Part shown: positions 1-9,902 of the stretch, piece after piece
How the letters are laid out: every line of letters begins with the position of its first letter
Position numbering within the stretch: the first letter of the stretch is position 1
DNA from: Acidiferrobacterales bacterium
Lineage (GTDB): Bacteria; Pseudomonadota; Gammaproteobacteria; Acidiferrobacterales; JAJDNE01
Assembly: GCA_022340825.1 (NCBI GenBank)
Contig: JAJDNE010000050.1
Location: 1 to 40,194 of the forward strand
DNA: 40,194 nucleotides
Direction: 5' to 3'
The notes under the pieces: model-generated
What the model saw: only the letters and a program-made list of their open reading frames with translations
Database searches by the model: none
What the model was told of the DNA's origin: nothing
Made by a program: the position numbers and the translations under genes

Positions 1-600
1 TCTACTGGAATCTTTCGCGTAGGCGCCGACGACGGCGGTATCACCCGAGACCGAGACACTGCGGCCGAACTGGTCGTTGGCCGCCCCGTCCGCGGCGAGA
101 AGCTTGGCCTGCTGTGACCAGACGCCGCCGCTGCGGGTGAAGACATAAGCTGAGCCACTAGCATTTCCATTATCGTCATTAAGGGAGGCGCCGATGACCG
201 CGGTATCACCCGAGACCGAGACGCTGACGCCAAACAGATCGTTGGCCGCCGCGTCCCCGGCAATAAGCTTGGCCTGCTGTGACCAGACACTGCCGCTGCG
301 GGTGAAGACATAAGCTGAGCCACTAGAATTTCCATTGTCGTCATCACTATGGGCGCTGATGATGGCGGTATCACCCGAGACCGAGACGCTGAAACCGAAT
401 AGATCATTGGCCACCCCGTCCTCTGCGATAAGCTTGGCCTGGTACGACCAGGTATCGCCGGTGCGGGTGAAGACATAAGCCGCGCCTCTACTGGAATCTT
501 TCGCGTAGGCGCCGACGACGGCGGTATCACCCGAGACCGAGACACTGCGGCCGAACTGGTCGCCGGCCGCCCCGTCACTGGCAATGAGTTTCTGGGCCTC
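1..600. repeat. Tandem coding repeat, unit about 165/165/156 bp
   Basis: 'gcggtatcacccgagaccgagac' recurs at about 35, 200, 365 and 521; bases 1-76 are identical to 487-562. Confidence 0.85.
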
Positions 601-687
601 GTTGATTGTCAATGCCCAACTGGCCGGAGAGACTAGTAACAGCGCAGCAGCAATGAAAGGCAGAAAAATCTTGCGATAAATTTTCAT
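1..687 (-). CDS. FG-GAP/beta-propeller repeat secreted protein, 3' part cut by window edge
   Basis: Not in ORF track because it is open at the edge. Minus-strand reading from ATG at 687: [66 protein letters not shown]...; signal peptide followed by repeated '[16 protein letters not shown]' units of about 55 aa. Confidence 0.85.
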   Translation of the reverse strand, partial: MKIYRKIFLPFIAAALLLVSPASWALTINEAQKLIASDGAAGDQFGRSVSVSGDTAVVGAYAKDSSRGAAYVFTRTGDTWSYQAKLIAEDGVANDLFGFSVSVSGDTAIISAHSDDDNGNSSGSAYVFTRSGSVWSQQAKLIAGDAAANDLFGVSVSVSGDTAVIGASLNDDNGNASGSAYVFTRSGGVWSQQAKLLAADGAANDQFGRSVSVSGDTAVVGAYAKDSSR

Positions 688-697
688 GATCGCCCCC

Positions 698-1150
698 TTA
701 TTGCAATCGCGCATAGTCGAAACTGACACCTGCTTCAGTTTCTTGCGCGTTGCCCAATTTGAAGACTGCCCCGTTCGCGGTTTGCACGATCACGGTATCG
801 GCGAAACCGAAAGGAGTATCCATTGCAGGTGCTGATAGATCGAGCCCAGCAAGGTTCTTACTCGCTACCGCGTCAAATGGTGTACCGACAAGCACTGCAA
901 TTACCAATGCCGACCCGGTGCCAACTACTACAGCGTGCGGTGTCCGATCTGCGTTGTAAGATATGAGTATGTCGGCTTCGCTATTGTTAATATCGCCGGG
1001 GATGGGCGCCTCGCTTACCTTGCCGGTATCCAGGTCCAGTTCCTGGGTCTCAAACTGGAGTAAAGTGTTGCCGGCCATCGTTACATTTGTCAGCACCATC
1101 ATGGCCAGAACCCAGAAAATCTTGTGGCTGAATCGCCATAGCGTTTTCAT
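698..1150 (-). CDS. Hypothetical secreted protein (start chosen at [27 protein letters not shown], signal peptide-like)
   Basis: ORF track 698..1279; internal ATG at 1150 preceded by GGAGAG-type RBS and followed by a signal-like N-terminus. Confidence 0.6.
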   Translation of the reverse strand: MKTLWRFSHKIFWVLAMMVLTNVTMAGNTLLQFETQELDLDTGKVSEAPIPGDINNSEADILISYNADRTPHAVVVGTGSALVIAVLVGTPFDAVASKNLAGLDLSAPAMDTPFGFADTVIVQTANGAVFKLGNAQETEAGVSFDYARLQ

Positions 1151-1730
1151 CGGACTCTCCTTGAATGTTTCTTTTTTCCCACGGACACGTGCAGCCGTAC
1201 AGCCAGCTGTGCAATGTTCTTGAGTCGAGCGATCGCTCAGCGCCATATGAATGGTGCCAGTGCAATAGTGCTTTAACATGTTTCGCTCCCCACCCCAGTG
1301 GATAGTTCAATGTTCAAGCGCGTCTTACTTTTTAGGGGCTACTATTCGTGTTTATTTTCCTGATTTTTATCTAACACCCCATATTTAAAAATAATACACA
1401 AATTAAATAAGTCAAATTAAATAAATATTTAATTGAGGTTATCTCTAAAAAATAATTGTTTTCCATCTTTAATCTATTTCAAGAGGCTAGATAACGTATT
1501 GATACAGAACTATGAATTTAGAATCTGGCAGGAAAGCTTGAAAACCGTCGAATCCAGTCATCCGGGTGTTTGAATCTCTGTCTTGCTGTCGGTTGGGCCT
1601 CACTGAATGGTATTGGTGCCCCTATTTGTTACCCGATTATTCCATCTTCATACGTGATAGAATCATTTTTCAAGAAGCGAACTAACATTAAATAAATTCG
1701 ATAACATACTGTTTATAATAATAAATATAG

Positions 1731-3128
1731 ATGGATTTTCTGCCAATATTCCTAAATCTCAAGGGTCGTCATTGCACCGTTGTTGGTGGCGGAGAAGTGG
1801 CTGCCAGAAAGGTGGCTTTACTTCGCCAGGCGGGCGCCCAGGTGACCGTGGTTTCACCCGTGCTGGGTGACACGCTGGCTCGAACTGCCGAGGTGGGCGA
1901 GATCGAGCATATCGCCGAGGCTTATACCGAAGCGCTACTGAAGGAATCCGTATTAATCATCGCTGCCACCGATCGGCGCGAGGTTAACGAGGCGGTTGCC
2001 GAGGCAGCCGGGCGTATGAATATCCCGGTAAATGTGGTCGATTCACCGGATCTATGCACGTTTGTTATGCCATCAATAATCGATCGCTCGCCGGTCATGG
2101 TGGCGGTTTCCACTGGAGGTTCGTCGCCAGTACTGGGACGCATGCTACGTCAGAAGCTGGAAACAACCATTCCGGCGGGTTACGGCCAGCTGGCGCGCCT
2201 GGCGAAGGCATTTCGTGACAAGGTAAAGACCAAGTTCAAGAGTGGTGTCGATCGCCGCCTGTTCTGGGAGAAGGTCCTGGAGGGTCCAATCGCGGAAATG
2301 ATGGTGGCGGGGAAAGAGCAGCAAGCGACAGAGGCGCTGGAAAAGGCGCTGGATTCTGCCGGTGCCACCATGCCCGGACATGGTGAAGTCTACCTCGTGG
2401 GCGGTGGACCGGGTGATCCTGATCTGCTGACCTTCAAGGCCCTGCGGCTGATGCAGCAGGCCGACGTTGTGGTCTACGACCGGCTGGTGTCGAAAGAAGT
2501 ACTTGAGCTGGTGCGTCGGGACGCTGAGCGTATCTATGCCGGCAAGGAGCGTGGTGTTCATGCTATTCCACAAGAAGGTATCAACGACCTGTTGGTAAAG
2601 CTTGCCAAGGAAGGAAAGCGCGTCTGCCGGCTCAAGGGCGGGGATCCGTTTATTTTCGGCCGCGGTGGCGAAGAGATCGAGACACTGATGGAGCAGGGCA
2701 TTCCATTCCAGGTGGTTCCCGGTATTACGGCTGCTTCCGGTTGCGCCACCTATTCAGGCTTCCCGCTAACACACCGGGACTATTCACAATCGGTAACGTT
2801 TGTAACAGGGCATCTCAAAGATGGCACCATCAATCTGAACTGGCCGGCGCTGGCTCAGCCGCACCAGACAATTGTTTTTTATATGGGACTACACGGTGTA
2901 CAGACGATTTGTGATCAGCTTATCGCTAACGGTTTGCCGGCAACCACGCCTGCCGCCCTGGTGCAGCAAGGCACGACCCGACATCACCGGACGCTGATCG
3001 GAGATCTCAAGACATTGCCAGGCATTGTTGAGTCTGGCGACGTGAAGCCGCCGACCTTGATCGTGGTCGGCGAGGTCGTGAAGCTTCACGAGAAGTTGAA
3101 CTGGTTCGTGCCTTCGGCTATGGAATAG
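1731..3128 (+). CDS. cysG: Siroheme synthase (precorrin-2 dehydrogenase/ferrochelatase + uroporphyrinogen-III C-methyltransferase)
   Basis: MDFLPIFLNLKGRHCTVVGGGEVAARKVALL N-terminus and VYLVGGGPGDPDLLTFKALRLMQQADVVVYDRLVS methyltransferase motif. Confidence 0.95.
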   Translation: MDFLPIFLNLKGRHCTVVGGGEVAARKVALLRQAGAQVTVVSPVLGDTLARTAEVGEIEHIAEAYTEALLKESVLIIAATDRREVNEAVAEAAGRMNIPVNVVDSPDLCTFVMPSIIDRSPVMVAVSTGGSSPVLGRMLRQKLETTIPAGYGQLARLAKAFRDKVKTKFKSGVDRRLFWEKVLEGPIAEMMVAGKEQQATEALEKALDSAGATMPGHGEVYLVGGGPGDPDLLTFKALRLMQQADVVVYDRLVSKEVLELVRRDAERIYAGKERGVHAIPQEGINDLLVKLAKEGKRVCRLKGGDPFIFGRGGEEIETLMEQGIPFQVVPGITAASGCATYSGFPLTHRDYSQSVTFVTGHLKDGTINLNWPALAQPHQTIVFYMGLHGVQTICDQLIANGLPATTPAALVQQGTTRHHRTLIGDLKTLPGIVESGDVKPPTLIVVGEVVKLHEKLNWFVPSAME

Positions 3129-3141
3129 CAACCTTTTTTTG

Positions 3142-3816
3142 TTAGCTGGCGTCGCCTGATTTCTTCTTGCTGCCAATACCATGTTCTACGGCCATCACTG
3201 CAGCCTCTACCCGTGAATGCACGTTGAGTTTTCGCAATATGGATTTCACGTGCAATTTGACGGTGCCATCGGTGATATCCAGTTCGCGCGCAATGACCTT
3301 GTTGCTCTGGCCTTCTGCGATGTGTTCCAGGATCTCTGTTTCGCGCGGGGTAAGATCAGCCAGCAGGCCAGGCTTTTCCGGTGGTTCGGCTGAATCCGCG
3401 GATTGTCCCTGGACGATGCGGGTTAGTGAACCTATCAATTCTTTGGCGACGACATTCTTTCCCTGCACTGCATCTCTCAACGCAGGCACAAGTTCCTCGG
3501 GGTCCATATCCTTTAGAAGATAGCCTTGTGCGCCGGCTCGCAATGCACCCTCAAGGTCCTTTTCATCCCGGCTCATGGTGAGCATCAATACTGGTGTCTG
3601 AATACCTTGTTCACGAAGCGCACGCAGGGTGTCGAGTCCGCTCATTTCCGGCATATTCACGTCGAGTAAAATAATCCCCGGATTGAGTTTTTTCGCACAC
3701 TCTATGCCTTCCTTGCCGGATCCCACGGCATCGGCAATTTCAATGCCCCGACTCTGAAGCAGCGCTTCGAGTCCTTTTCGCACCAGTGCATGGTCGTCGA
3801 TGAGCAATACACGCAT
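3142..3816 (-). CDS. NarL/FixJ-family response regulator
   Basis: MRVLLIDDHALVRKGLEALL receiver domain, LTPRETEILEHIAEGQSNKVIARELDITDGTVKLHVKSILRKL LuxR-type HTH; start set at ATG 3816. Confidence 0.9.
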   Translation of the reverse strand: MRVLLIDDHALVRKGLEALLQSRGIEIADAVGSGKEGIECAKKLNPGIILLDVNMPEMSGLDTLRALREQGIQTPVLMLTMSRDEKDLEGALRAGAQGYLLKDMDPEELVPALRDAVQGKNVVAKELIGSLTRIVQGQSADSAEPPEKPGLLADLTPRETEILEHIAEGQSNKVIARELDITDGTVKLHVKSILRKLNVHSRVEAAVMAVEHGIGSKKKSGDAS

Positions 3817-3817
3817 A

Positions 3818-5452
3818 TCAGTCGACCTTGATCGGTGGGTTCTGCAGGGTTTTCTGCTGGATCGGGAAGGCCAGCTGAATGCGTGTGCCTTCGCCGGGCT
3901 CACTTTCTATTCGCAAAACTCCGTCGATGCGTTCAGCGCGTTCGCGCATGATAGACATGCCAAGATTCTCGCCTGGCAGGGTTGTCTCAATAGATTTATC
4001 AGTGCCACGCCCATCGTCTTCTATCAGCACAGACAGATGGTCGTCGTCGAGTTTTCCGAGCAGTATTCGAACGGTATGGGCATTGCTGTGCTTCCGCACA
4101 TTAGCCAGTGACTCCTGGATGATGCGAAAGATCTGTACTTCCTGCGTTGGCGAAAATGCAAACTCGGTCCACTGGTTTTGCAGGTATACAGTAATGCTGG
4201 TTTCCGTTTTGAACCGCTCCACCAGTTCCTCAATGGAAGGAATCAGGCCGCGTTCATCCATGCGTGAACGGAAATTGGCGAGAAGTTCCCTGAGACTGAC
4301 ATGGGCTTCGCCCACGGCTTCGCGCAGTTGATCGACTTCTTCCTGTGCTGCCCTGATATCCTTTTTATGCAGAATCTCACCGAGCAACTTGACCTGCAGT
4401 CGCATGCTAACAAGAGATTGGGCCAGGGAATCGTGCAGTTCGCTACCGATGAAGTTGCGTTCCTCCATGATTGCAAGGCGTCGTTCGTTTTCGTCGAGAC
4501 GAGTCTTCTCGATGGCAAGGCCCAGATGCATACCGATACTGTTCAACAGGTCCCGGACGTCCTTGCCAAGCTCGGCACTGGGACGTTCAAGGAAGATGTT
4601 ATAGACACCCAGGATTCGATCCTGATACTGAAGCGGCACGACAATCATTTCGCTGCATGGGCCTTCCAGCATTACCCCGTCGAGAAACCGGTTGCAACCG
4701 GCGATCCCTTCCTGGATGCCAATGCCACCCTTACGTGCAATCTGACCACAGAGACAGCGATCCATATCGACCAACTGTTCCTGTTTAACGACATCCATAG
4801 CGAGACCGTGACTTGCTACCAGCACCGTCTGGTTGTTATTGGTATTAAGGCGAACCGTGGCTGCTCGCGCATCGAACAGCACCATCAAAGTGTCGAGAAA
4901 ATGTCCCAGCAACTCATCCAGGTTGCGTGCGGTGCTGAGATCGGTGGCGATATCATAAAGAATTTCCAGAGAACGGGATTTGCTGGCGATGTGATCAGTT
5001 TGGGCGCGAACCTTGGTATCCATCTCTTCGGTGAGCACATTTAATTCATCGGTCAGACCATTGATGTCTCTCACCAGTGATACCATTTCGCCGTGGTTGG
5101 GTACTGGCACGTGGATAGCAAGATCCCCGGATCGCAGATGCTGTGACCACGCCCGAAGGTTACCCAGGGGTTTGAAGTATTCCTGGCGAAGCCGAATCAG
5201 AACGATAGCGATGAGCATGAGCCCCGTAACCCCGATCACGGCGAGGGCGCCGGTCGCGTAGCGAGGGTTGAGAGAAAACAACAGAGCCGCGATAAAAACA
5301 GCGATTAGCGCAACCAGGGGTAGCACCAGGCCATTGCGCTGCATCAGGTTCTGCAGGTCGCGCCAGTGCGCCCACTCAGGCAACAACAGGCGGCGTTTCG
5401 GCTTGTTTAGTCTCATGCTGCTGCCTTTGGAGTTGTCGGGTACGGTGGACAT
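3818..5452 (-). CDS. NarX-like sensor histidine kinase (TM-HAMP-GAF-HisKA_3-HATPase)
   Basis: Two TM segments, HAMP-like region, GAF region, 'ERNFIGSELHDSLAQSLVSMRLQVKLL' H-box, 'IIQESLANVRKHSNA' N-box; start MSTVPDNS at 5452 or the longer ORF to 5494. Confidence 0.88.
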   Translation of the reverse strand: MSTVPDNSKGSSMRLNKPKRRLLLPEWAHWRDLQNLMQRNGLVLPLVALIAVFIAALLFSLNPRYATGALAVIGVTGLMLIAIVLIRLRQEYFKPLGNLRAWSQHLRSGDLAIHVPVPNHGEMVSLVRDINGLTDELNVLTEEMDTKVRAQTDHIASKSRSLEILYDIATDLSTARNLDELLGHFLDTLMVLFDARAATVRLNTNNNQTVLVASHGLAMDVVKQEQLVDMDRCLCGQIARKGGIGIQEGIAGCNRFLDGVMLEGPCSEMIVVPLQYQDRILGVYNIFLERPSAELGKDVRDLLNSIGMHLGLAIEKTRLDENERRLAIMEERNFIGSELHDSLAQSLVSMRLQVKLLGEILHKKDIRAAQEEVDQLREAVGEAHVSLRELLANFRSRMDERGLIPSIEELVERFKTETSITVYLQNQWTEFAFSPTQEVQIFRIIQESLANVRKHSNAHTVRILLGKLDDDHLSVLIEDDGRGTDKSIETTLPGENLGMSIMRERAERIDGVLRIESEPGEGTRIQLAFPIQQKTLQNPPIKVD

Positions 5453-5540
5453 AGCGAGTTTTAAGGTTGCGGTTACGACAGCCAGATGGCGCAATTATTG
5501 ACCACAATTCAGCGGGTTACCACAGAATCTAACATAAGTG

Positions 5541-5891
5541 CTAGCCGTCCCCGTGTTTGGGAGGAACTGCCGCCAGGTCGCCGTCAGTAGGCGGGACATA
5601 GTTCGGGTCGTTGGGATTCAGAAAAATAAACTGCTTGTCGCCAGAAGTAATTTCCACAAAATCCAGCACACAGCCTTTCAGCAGGTCCTGGCTTTCCTCG
5701 GCAACAACAAGCTGAATGCCTTCTGACTCAATCTGCTTGTCGCCATCACGTACTTCATCGAAACCGAGGCCATAGTGGTATGACCCATCGTCTGAGACTT
5801 TGGCAGCAAGCCGCAGGGCCAATTCACCGGTATCGTCTTCCTGGCGTGATTCATTGATCTGGTCTGCTGCTCGCTTGGTAATCGTAATCAT
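5541..5891 (-). CDS. dsrR: DsrR, A-type Fe-S scaffold-like (IscA family fold)
   Basis: MITITKRAADQI N-terminus, GLGFDEV; position downstream of dsrN. Confidence 0.85.
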   Translation of the reverse strand: MITITKRAADQINESRQEDDTGELALRLAAKVSDDGSYHYGLGFDEVRDGDKQIESEGIQLVVAEESQDLLKGCVLDFVEITSGDKQFIFLNPNDPNYVPPTDGDLAAVPPKHGDG

Positions 5892-5903
5892 GCTGACTTT
5901 CCT

Positions 5904-7307
5904 TTAGCCAATCGCGTTGCTGGCGGGTTGTATGTTGTGCTTGGTTTTTCTGATGAACTCAACAAACTGCTGGGTCCAGTGATTTCGTTTAACGTCTCGC
6001 TGATGAATGTAACTGGCAAGCAGGTTTTTATAGATAATGCCATCATGCTTGCCATCAACACCCACGCCGCGACGAACTTCATAGGCGAATTCGATGTTGG
6101 GATCAAGATTCTCGAGACTGGAGTAATGGAACTCATGTGCGGAGAATATTTCGTCTTTCGCCGAAGACGTCAGTACTGGCCACAAGCCTGAATCAGTCCT
6201 TTTTAGTTTGGTATAACCACGACCGATTGGGCGCTCATGCATGACAACATCACCTGCGATGACACCGACCATCTCGCAAACACGGTCGTCCCAGCGGATC
6301 CCCCGCGCAAGGTACATTAGCCCACCACACTCGGCATAGACCGGCATGCCGGCTTCGATAGCACCATGAATGGCGTTGAGCATGGGTTTATTAGCGGTCA
6401 ACGACTCCATGTGCATTTCAGGAAAACCGCCACCAATTAGCAATGCGTCGACGTCTGGCAATGCATCATCGGACAGGGTATTGAACGGTACGAGTTCAGC
6501 GCCGGCCTGGGTGAAGGCGTCCAGATCATCAGGGTAATAAAATCCAAACGCAGCATCACGTGCGATACCGATTCGAATATCAGGCGGTGTGTTCCGGGTC
6601 GCTGCAGCAGGGACAGCAGCCTTTGGTGATTTGCCGGCAACAGCAATCAGCTTGTCCAAATCTACCTGGTTGGCAACCTGTTCACCGATATAGCGAATCT
6701 TGTCTTCGGCTTCCCGGTTTTCATTACTTGGCATCAGTCCCAGATGCCTCTCAACGATTTCCATGCCAGTGTCAAAGTCTACCGAGCCCAGAACCGGCAC
6801 ATCGGTGTAATGCTCGATGACTGCCCGCAGCTTGCTTTCGTGGCGACTACCGCGCACCTGATTCAGTATTACCCCGGCAATGTTGATATCAGTGTCAAAC
6901 TGCTGATACCCAAGGATCAGTGGTGCAATACCGCGAGTCATGCCTCGCACGTCGACTACCAGGATGACCGGCGCATCGAGCAGTTTGGCAAGCGCAGCGT
7001 TGCTGTTGCTGCCATCGAGATCGAGTCCATCGTATAGACCCTTGTTTCCTTCGATCAACTGGATCTCGGAGCCGATACTGCGCTGCTGGTAGGTGTCCCG
7101 GATTTCGTCAGAGTCAGACAGGTAAAAATCGAGGTTGTAGCAGGGGCGGCCGCAAGCCTGACCCAGCCATAGTGGGTCAATATAATCCGGGCCTTTTTTA
7201 AATGGCTGTACCACGTGGCCATTGGCTGACAACGCGGCACTCAAACCGATGGAAATGGTGGTCTTGCCGGAAGATTTATGGGCTGCCGATACGAGAAATT
7301 GTGCCAT
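5904..7307 (-). CDS. dsrN: DsrN, cobyrinic acid a,c-diamide synthase-like (siroheme amidation)
   Basis: MAQFLVSAAHKSSGKTTISIGLSAAL P-loop, YAECGGLMYLARGI glutaminase motif; context. Confidence 0.93.
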   Translation of the reverse strand: MAQFLVSAAHKSSGKTTISIGLSAALSANGHVVQPFKKGPDYIDPLWLGQACGRPCYNLDFYLSDSDEIRDTYQQRSIGSEIQLIEGNKGLYDGLDLDGSNSNAALAKLLDAPVILVVDVRGMTRGIAPLILGYQQFDTDINIAGVILNQVRGSRHESKLRAVIEHYTDVPVLGSVDFDTGMEIVERHLGLMPSNENREAEDKIRYIGEQVANQVDLDKLIAVAGKSPKAAVPAAATRNTPPDIRIGIARDAAFGFYYPDDLDAFTQAGAELVPFNTLSDDALPDVDALLIGGGFPEMHMESLTANKPMLNAIHGAIEAGMPVYAECGGLMYLARGIRWDDRVCEMVGVIAGDVVMHERPIGRGYTKLKRTDSGLWPVLTSSAKDEIFSAHEFHYSSLENLDPNIEFAYEVRRGVGVDGKHDGIIYKNLLASYIHQRDVKRNHWTQQFVEFIRKTKHNIQPASNAIG

Positions 7308-7348
7308 AACGATTACGGACGCAAAATTTGCTTTTCCCCAATATGGAG

Positions 7349-7383
7349 GCGGCCGGAGCAGATGTCCAGTCCACTCCGGCCGC
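7349..7383 (-). other. dsrP-dsrN intercistronic hairpin
   Basis: GCGGCCGGAG / CTCCGGCCGC perfect 10-bp arms around 15 nt. Confidence 0.75.
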
Positions 7384-7413
7384 GAATTCGGCTAGCTTTG
7401 TAAGGAATTGGCT

Positions 7414-8652
7414 TTATGCAGCCTCTGCAGACGCCTCGGCCGTTTCTTCCTTGTAATGCGGATCAACGTCGGCGTCTGCCAGCGACGCAGGCAGGAACGG
7501 CAATACCTTGAGTGCAAATGTGGTCGCTGCCAGTGCAATGGCGACACCACCCAGTCCCAGCAATACTTCTGGCAGGCTCGGGCTGTATTCAGCAATTGCA
7601 CCATCCAGGAACGAACTGGAGACCTCCATACCCGGGAACATCACCAGCGGATAGGCCTGACCACCGATAATAATGACGTACATCTGCGCCAGACCGCCAA
7701 GGATAACCAGGACTGCGGCAAGGGCAATGACGCCACGCGAGCGAGACAGCGGGGTAAATAGCAGCAGCAGCGGAATGATACCGCCAATCAGTATCTGGCC
7801 GATCCAGAACAACTGGGTGTAAATTCCACCATCCAGCAGGATAAAGCGTTCAATGCCATGATGCTCGGTGGCATAAAGGTTGGTCAGGTGATAGGCAACG
7901 GCAAAGTACAGCACTGCCGCGACAAATACGCCCTGCAAATTCTTCAGACGGTTCAGGATACGGTCACCAATCGGGCGGCCAGTCCATTTCATTGAACACA
8001 TCAGCACCAGCAGGAAGATCGCCAGACCAAACGAGAACGACATAATGATAAACATCGGCGCCATGATGGCCGCGTCATAGGCCTGTCGCGCTACCAGGAA
8101 ACCGAAGATGGAGCCGGTACCGGTGGTGAGTGCCAGGCGCCAGATAAACGCAGCAATACCGGCAGCCTTGTAAAACTGGCGTACGGAATTATCCATCATT
8201 ACCCAGATATAGATTCCGACAATCGCCATGAAACCGGTATAGAGATAGATGTTCCAGGCAAAAATCGATTTGAAGTTGTAGTAGGTCATGGCCACGATCA
8301 GGCGATCGGGTCTACCGAGATCGAGTACTAGCACGGCCAGACCACCAACGAGGAGGGTAATGGCCAGCAACGCCGACAACCTTGCCATCGGTTTGTACGC
8401 GACGCGATTGAAGGCAGATGCGATTGAGGCGACGTTGAGCGCGCCGGATGCAGCAACAATCAGGAATACCGCGAATACATGAGGCGTGCCCCAGATGACC
8501 TTGTTAGTCATGCCGGTTACCCAGTGGCCATTGTGTTCCATATAGTAGGTAGCACCCAAACCGGCGGCAATTATCGCGCCTAGAACCGCGAGTAGGGCGA
8601 CAAATCCCAGGCTGTTTCCTTCGATCATGCGAAAATGAATGGCTTTTTTCAT
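7414..8652 (-). CDS. dsrP: DsrP, NrfD-family membrane quinone-interacting protein
   Basis: Polytopic NrfD-like sequence (DLGRPDRLIVAMTYYNFKSIFAWNIYLYTGF); between dsrO and dsrN. Confidence 0.93.
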   Translation of the reverse strand: MKKAIHFRMIEGNSLGFVALLAVLGAIIAAGLGATYYMEHNGHWVTGMTNKVIWGTPHVFAVFLIVAASGALNVASIASAFNRVAYKPMARLSALLAITLLVGGLAVLVLDLGRPDRLIVAMTYYNFKSIFAWNIYLYTGFMAIVGIYIWVMMDNSVRQFYKAAGIAAFIWRLALTTGTGSIFGFLVARQAYDAAIMAPMFIIMSFSFGLAIFLLVLMCSMKWTGRPIGDRILNRLKNLQGVFVAAVLYFAVAYHLTNLYATEHHGIERFILLDGGIYTQLFWIGQILIGGIIPLLLLFTPLSRSRGVIALAAVLVILGGLAQMYVIIIGGQAYPLVMFPGMEVSSSFLDGAIAEYSPSLPEVLLGLGGVAIALAATTFALKVLPFLPASLADADVDPHYKEETAEASAEAA

Positions 8653-8692
8653 TTTTTCTCGTTCTCGGACTTGCGCCCTGAATCGTTAATAT

Positions 8693-9433
8693 TTAGATGC
8701 CGATATAACGAACACTGTTATCCAGGTTCAGATCCTCACGGATGCGCCTGGTTGCCTTGCTGCGAACCGTCTGAGCGATTTCGCTCTTGGGATCATTGAG
8801 ATCACCAAACAGGATGGCATTGTGTCCTTCTTTCGCGCAGGCTTCCGCACAAGCAGTTGTGCCGTCACCGCGATCCACTTTGTGTACGCACATCGTGCAC
8901 GACTCGACTGTGCCCTTACCGCGTGGTGCATATTCTTTCTGGCCGGTTATGTCCTCGTGCTCGAACGAGCGCGCCTTGTACGGACAGGCCATCATGCAAT
9001 AGCGGCAGCCGATGCAAATGTGGCGATCAACCAGGACAATGCCATCAGCACGCTTGAACGATGCCCCGGTTGGGCAGACGTCAACGCATGGCGGTTCCTG
9101 GCAGTGTTGGCACATGACCGGCAATGAGTGCTCGTAGCCGGTGTTCGGATCCTTAACTTCGACCTTGCGAATCCACTGAGGCTTGGTCGCATCACTACCC
9201 TTGAGTTGCTCGTGATCAATGCCGTTTTCAGTGTGACAGGCATCCACGCAGGAAGTGCAACCCTTGTTGCACTTGTTGGTATCAATCAGCAGACCCCAAC
9301 GCTGTGCAGCGGTGACTGCCTCTTCCGGTGACTTGGCCTGGGCAAGTTCAATTAGTCGAATTCCCGGGGCGATAGCGGCACCCGCCGTGGCGGCGGCACC
9401 CATAGCCATAAAGTCGCGGCGTGAAACACTCAT
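8693..9433 (-). CDS. dsrO: DsrO, periplasmic ferredoxin-like Fe-S protein
   Basis: Tat-like SRRDFMAMG signal, multiple CxxCxxC clusters (CQHCQEPPCVDVCPTGA, CIGCRYCMMACP). Confidence 0.94.
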   Translation of the reverse strand: MSVSRRDFMAMGAAATAGAAIAPGIRLIELAQAKSPEEAVTAAQRWGLLIDTNKCNKGCTSCVDACHTENGIDHEQLKGSDATKPQWIRKVEVKDPNTGYEHSLPVMCQHCQEPPCVDVCPTGASFKRADGIVLVDRHICIGCRYCMMACPYKARSFEHEDITGQKEYAPRGKGTVESCTMCVHKVDRGDGTTACAEACAKEGHNAILFGDLNDPKSEIAQTVRSKATRRIREDLNLDNSVRYIGI

Positions 9434-9894
9434 TTTTCACCCCCGGTGATAGCGATCACCTTTTGACCAATCGCATCAATCGGACGCATGGTTTGTTTGC
9501 TGGCGTTTGCCTTGTCGGTATGACAGCTGAAGCAGTCAATACTGACCGCGGCGTAGGTATGGCAGCTTTCACAAAATCCGTCTTTACCCAGAACACTCTT
9601 GGTTTCCGGATCCGCATGGCAATTCACACAATTCTTCAGGCTGTGCTGCTTGGTACGAATACCCTGATGCACGGTTTTGTCACGGTGATGAAGAATAAAC
9701 TCCATGTGACTTTTGCGCATGACTTCCGTTGGTTCCACACATTTGTCACCCTTGGTGATGCTGTGTTTGGGTAGCGGCACGCGGGAATTGTCGTGTTTCT
9801 CGTCTCCATGCCCGCTGGCAATACTGCTTGTCGCCAAACCCACGGCGGCAAGCAGTACCAGCAAAGAGGCGAATTTCTGGCTTTTGCGAAGCAT
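9430..9894 (-). CDS. dsrJ: DsrJ, triheme cytochrome c
   Basis: MLRKSQKFASLLVLLAAVGLA signal; three CXXCH motifs CVNCH, CESCH, CFSCH; ATGA overlap with dsrO. Start chosen at 9894, shorter than ORF track. Confidence 0.92.
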   Translation of the reverse strand: MLRKSQKFASLLVLLAAVGLATSSIASGHGDEKHDNSRVPLPKHSITKGDKCVEPTEVMRKSHMEFILHHRDKTVHQGIRTKQHSLKNCVNCHADPETKSVLGKDGFCESCHTYAAVSIDCFSCHTDKANASKQTMRPIDAIGQKVIAITGGEK

Positions 9895-9902
9895 TGGTCG
9901 AC

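Noticed and set aside
4301-5044. 247-aa + ORF antisense to the sensor kinase
   Set aside because: Kinase H-, N- and G-box motifs on the other strand are convincing.
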